40,582 nucleotides of DNA from Verrucomicrobiia bacterium. GTDB lineage: Bacteria; Verrucomicrobiota; Verrucomicrobiia; Verrucomicrobiales; Akkermansiaceae. The stretch's first letter is position 1, and each line of letters opens with the position of its first letter. The notes under the pieces are model-generated. The model was given only the letters and a program-made list of their open reading frames with translations. It did no database searches and was not told the origin of the DNA. The stretch lies in contig JAUIJB010000030.1 of the NCBI GenBank assembly GCA_030430455.1, positions 1-40,582 on the forward strand, written 5' to 3'. Positions 38,262 to 40,582 of this stretch are shown one piece after another. The translations under genes were made by a program, and so were the position numbers.

Positions 38262-40582
38262 TCAATCGCGGAGGACTTCCTCGATGCGGGAGCCGAGGTG
38301 GGCGAGCAGCCCGGGGTCCTCGACCTTGCCGCCGCCGGGGATGGTGACGTAGAGGGTGTCCATGGCGGCGCCCTTCTCGGTGCAGATGCGCGCATGGACG
38401 GTGTCGAGGCCGCACTCGTTCACCGCGTGGAAGAGGTCGTGGAGCAGGCCGATGCGGTCCTGCGCCTGGACCTCGACCGCGGTGCAGGTCGGGTGGATGC
38501 CGTTGGAGACATGGGCCCGGACCGGGAAGGGGATCCCGCCCTTCGGGCGCGGGTCGAGGTAGGTCTTCGGCGCCTTGAGGAAGTCCGCCGGGTCGTAGTG
38601 GTCCTGGCGGCAGAGCTCGTAGAGGCACTGGGTGAAGTTCTCCCGCATCTTCGGGTCCGATACCGGCTGGAAGTCGGTGGTGCAGACGCGGAACAGGTCG
38701 ATGACCACCCCGTCGGTGCGGGTGAAGAAGTCGGCCGAGAGGATGTTGACCCCCTGGGCGGCGATCGCGCAGCAGATCTTCTCGAGGAACTGCGGGCGGT
38801 CGCGCGAGACGATGGCGAGCTCGGTGTAGCCCCGGTCGGTGAAGTCGGTCGCCTGGCCGGCGCACTCGAAGTCGCTGGAGCCGCGCTCGGTCTCGAGGAA
38901 GCTGCGGATCACCTTGATGTGGCTGGCCACCCGGTCGGGGTTGCGGAAGCGGAAGTAGGCCTCGGGCATGCGCTCGAAGTGGTGGGCGATGTCCTCGCGG
39001 AAATCCCCGCCCAGCTTGGCGTCGACCTTCTCGCGAAGCTCCTGCTTGTCGCGCTGGATGTCCTCGACGTACTTCTCGTGGCCGCCGGTGAGGTACTTGC
39101 GCGTGCTGGCGTGGAGCTGGAGCATGAGCGTCTCCTTCCAGCTGGTCCAGGCATCCGGGCTGGTCGCGTTCGAGTCGCCGTAGGTGAACAACAGCAGCGC
39201 GTCGAGGCGCGCCGTGGTCTTCATCAGGCCGGCGAACTCGGCGACCACCTCGAGGTCCTCGATGTTCTTCGTCGTGGCGTGGCGCCAGAAGGTCAGGTGG
39301 TGGTCGACGAGGAACATGATCAGGCGCCGCCGCCCGCCGTTGATCTGGAGCCGGCGGCACAGCTTCTGGGCGAGCATGGCCGAGCCGTCGATGTGCTCGC
39401 GGACGTTCTCCGAGCGGCCGGAGTCGTGGAGCAGGATGGCGAGGAACAGCGCGTAGGGGTCCTCGATCTCGTGGTAGAGCTGGCGGTAGACCGCGAGGCG
39501 GGGGCTCTTGTCGACGTCGGCGTCGACCAGGCGGTCGATGTTCTCGATGAAGCGCAGGGTGTGCTCGTCGGCCGTGTAGCGGTGGAAGAACTCGTGCTGG
39601 ACCAGGCAGTCGAGCGCGCCGAACTCGGGCAGGTAGCGGCCGAGGAAGCCGACCCGGTGCATCTGCCGGAGGGTGCGGGCGACGCTGCCCTTGCGCTCGA
39701 GGATCGCCTGGAAGGTCTCCCGGTTCGCCTTGGCGTAGCGGAACGGCCGGTCGACGTCCCCCCAGTGCTTCTTGACCAGCTTGCGCATCTGCGGGCTGAG
39801 CCGGAGGTCGCGCTGCTGGCAGTGCTGGAACAGGCGCATCAGGCGGTGCTTGTCCTCCCGGAAGATCCGCTGGTTGGACGGGAAGATGCGGCCGTCGCGG
39901 GAGACGAAGCCGTCGAAGCTCTCGCGCGGCTTCTTGCGGATCGTGAGGAACGAGCGGATGCCGGTCTCGGCCTGCTCGTCGTCCTCGATCTCGAAGATCT
40001 CCATCAGCGAGGTGGTGTGCTGGTAGAGGTTGCGCGTGTGGCGGTAGTAGTCGCGCATGAAGGCCTCGGTGCGGCGCAGGATGCTCCGCTGGGGGTAGCG
40101 GAAGTTCGTCGCCACCACGCCCTGGAGCCGCAGGGTGAGGCTGTCGGAGCCGCGTCCGGCGTCGTAGTGGAGCTCGTTGCGCACGCGGTGGAGGAAGTCA
40201 TGGGCCTCCTCGATCTCGCGGTGGGCGGTGCGGGTGAGCAGGCGGTCGTCGACGAGCTTCGAGAGCGAGCGGGCGCCGGTCTTGACCCGGGAGACCCACT
40301 GGATGTTGTGGTAGTCGCGCAGCCCGCCGCAGCCCTCCTTCACGTTGGGCTCCTGCAGGAACACGGTGCGGCTGTACTTCTCGTGGCGGTTGCGAAGGTC
40401 CCTGCGGCGCAGCTCGAAGAAGCCGGCGGTGCCGCGGTTGATCACGTCGCGGTCGATCCGCGCGACCAGGTCCTTGAACAGCTGGCGGTCGCCGGCGATG
40501 CGGCGGATGTCCATCAGCGCGGTCTTGTTCTCCTGGTCGAGCCGTGCCTGCTGGACGCACTCGGCGATCGAGCGGCAGGCGT
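38262..40582 (-). CDS. glnD: PII uridylyltransferase / uridylyl-removing enzyme, C-terminal part
   Basis: Modifies the nitrogen-regulating PII protein by adding or removing UMP according to glutamine level. The frame is open past the right edge; the visible 773 residues begin ACRSIAECVQQARLDQENKT and lack the N-terminal nucleotidyltransferase GGS...DxD region. Visible parts: the GlnD segment LQEPNVKEGCGGLRDYHNIQ, the HD domain (HEFFHRYTADEH, LLHDSGR, REHIDGSAMLAQ, VDHH) for the uridylyl-removing activity, and two ACT domains (LAIVSRDRPQFLEKICCAIA and VEVQAQDRIGLLHDLFHAVN) that sense glutamine. Stop at 38262. Convergent with the GH43-AbfB gene, 121 bases apart. Confidence 0.93.
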   Translation of the reverse strand, partial: ACRSIAECVQQARLDQENKTALMDIRRIAGDRQLFKDLVARIDRDVINRGTAGFFELRRRDLRNRHEKYSRTVFLQEPNVKEGCGGLRDYHNIQWVSRVKTGARSLSKLVDDRLLTRTAHREIEEAHDFLHRVRNELHYDAGRGSDSLTLRLQGVVATNFRYPQRSILRRTEAFMRDYYRHTRNLYQHTTSLMEIFEIEDDEQAETGIRSFLTIRKKPRESFDGFVSRDGRIFPSNQRIFREDKHRLMRLFQHCQQRDLRLSPQMRKLVKKHWGDVDRPFRYAKANRETFQAILERKGSVARTLRQMHRVGFLGRYLPEFGALDCLVQHEFFHRYTADEHTLRFIENIDRLVDADVDKSPRLAVYRQLYHEIEDPYALFLAILLHDSGRSENVREHIDGSAMLAQKLCRRLQINGGRRRLIMFLVDHHLTFWRHATTKNIEDLEVVAEFAGLMKTTARLDALLLFTYGDSNATSPDAWTSWKETLMLQLHASTRKYLTGGHEKYVEDIQRDKQELREKVDAKLGGDFREDIAHHFERMPEAYFRFRNPDRVASHIKVIRSFLETERGSSDFECAGQATDFTDRGYTELAIVSRDRPQFLEKICCAIAAQGVNILSADFFTRTDGVVIDLFRVCTTDFQPVSDPKMRENFTQCLYELCRQDHYDPADFLKAPKTYLDPRPKGGIPFPVRAHVSNGIHPTCTAVEVQAQDRIGLLHDLFHAVNECGLDTVHARICTEKGAAMDTLYVTIPGGGKVEDPGLLAHLGSRIEEVLRD

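Overview
The window is a high-GC, tightly packed bacterial chromosome segment. It most likely comes from a Verrucomicrobiota (PVC superphylum) member. The reasons are the mix of a bacterial GH3 amido synthetase, a Hanks-type kinase with DWG in place of DFG, tandem GH43 glycosidases, a plant-like arabinokinase and an actinobacterial-type FurA-KatG pair, plus the near absence of Shine-Dalgarno sequences before the starts. The phylum call is an inference from gene content; no rRNA or tRNA gene is visible.

Layout. (1) 1-3.6 kb is a lower-GC accessory patch on the minus strand with defence and toxin-like genes: the end of an IS3-type element, a type IIG restriction-methylase gene cut short by that element, a class II Fic protein, an uncharacterised SEYQ-type protein, an AbiEii remnant and its small DUF6922-like partner. 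It abuts a broken alpha/beta hydrolase fragment. (2) 3.6-13.3 kb is a copper (Cu/Ag) resistance operon on the minus strand: Cys-rich exported protein, TRASH-like lipoprotein, CusC, CusB with two heavy-metal-binding domains and DUF3347, an enlarged CusA, and an ArsP-like permease. A palindrome overlaps a candidate promoter upstream. (3) 13.3-19.8 kb is a five-gene minus-strand cluster: membrane-anchored FAH-family protein, lipoprotein hydrolase, enolase-superfamily enzyme, Ser/Thr kinase and GH3 ligase. (4) 19.9-23.7 kb, plus strand: YSC84 lipoprotein, lipase-like lipoprotein and an outer-membrane beta-barrel. (5) 23.7-27.2 kb, minus strand: a BCCT transporter translationally coupled to a two-domain binding protein (OpuAC-type fused to TAXI-type). 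(6) 27.5-31.3 kb, plus strand: voltage-gated-type K+ channel with a C-terminal zinc ribbon, then FurA and KatG with a clear terminator. (7) 31.3-38.1 kb is a sugar module: GalU-like pyrophosphorylase and arabinokinase-like GHMP kinase (minus), a small DUF883-like membrane protein, then two exported GH43 proteins (plus), one with an arabinofuranose-binding AbfB domain. (8) 38.3 kb to the end holds the 3' part of glnD (minus), running off the window.

How the parts may work together. The copper operon reads as a complete periplasm-spanning efflux pump with several thiol/Met-rich metal-handling accessories. The sugar module suggests release of arabinose from arabinan-type polysaccharide outside the cytoplasm and possibly direct salvage through arabinose-1-phosphate to a UDP-sugar. 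FurA-KatG is a peroxide-response pair. The two least conventional arrangements are the BCCT plus fused binding protein, and the GH3/kinase/enolase/FAH cluster, which could handle N-acyl amino acids. Those functional links are inference.
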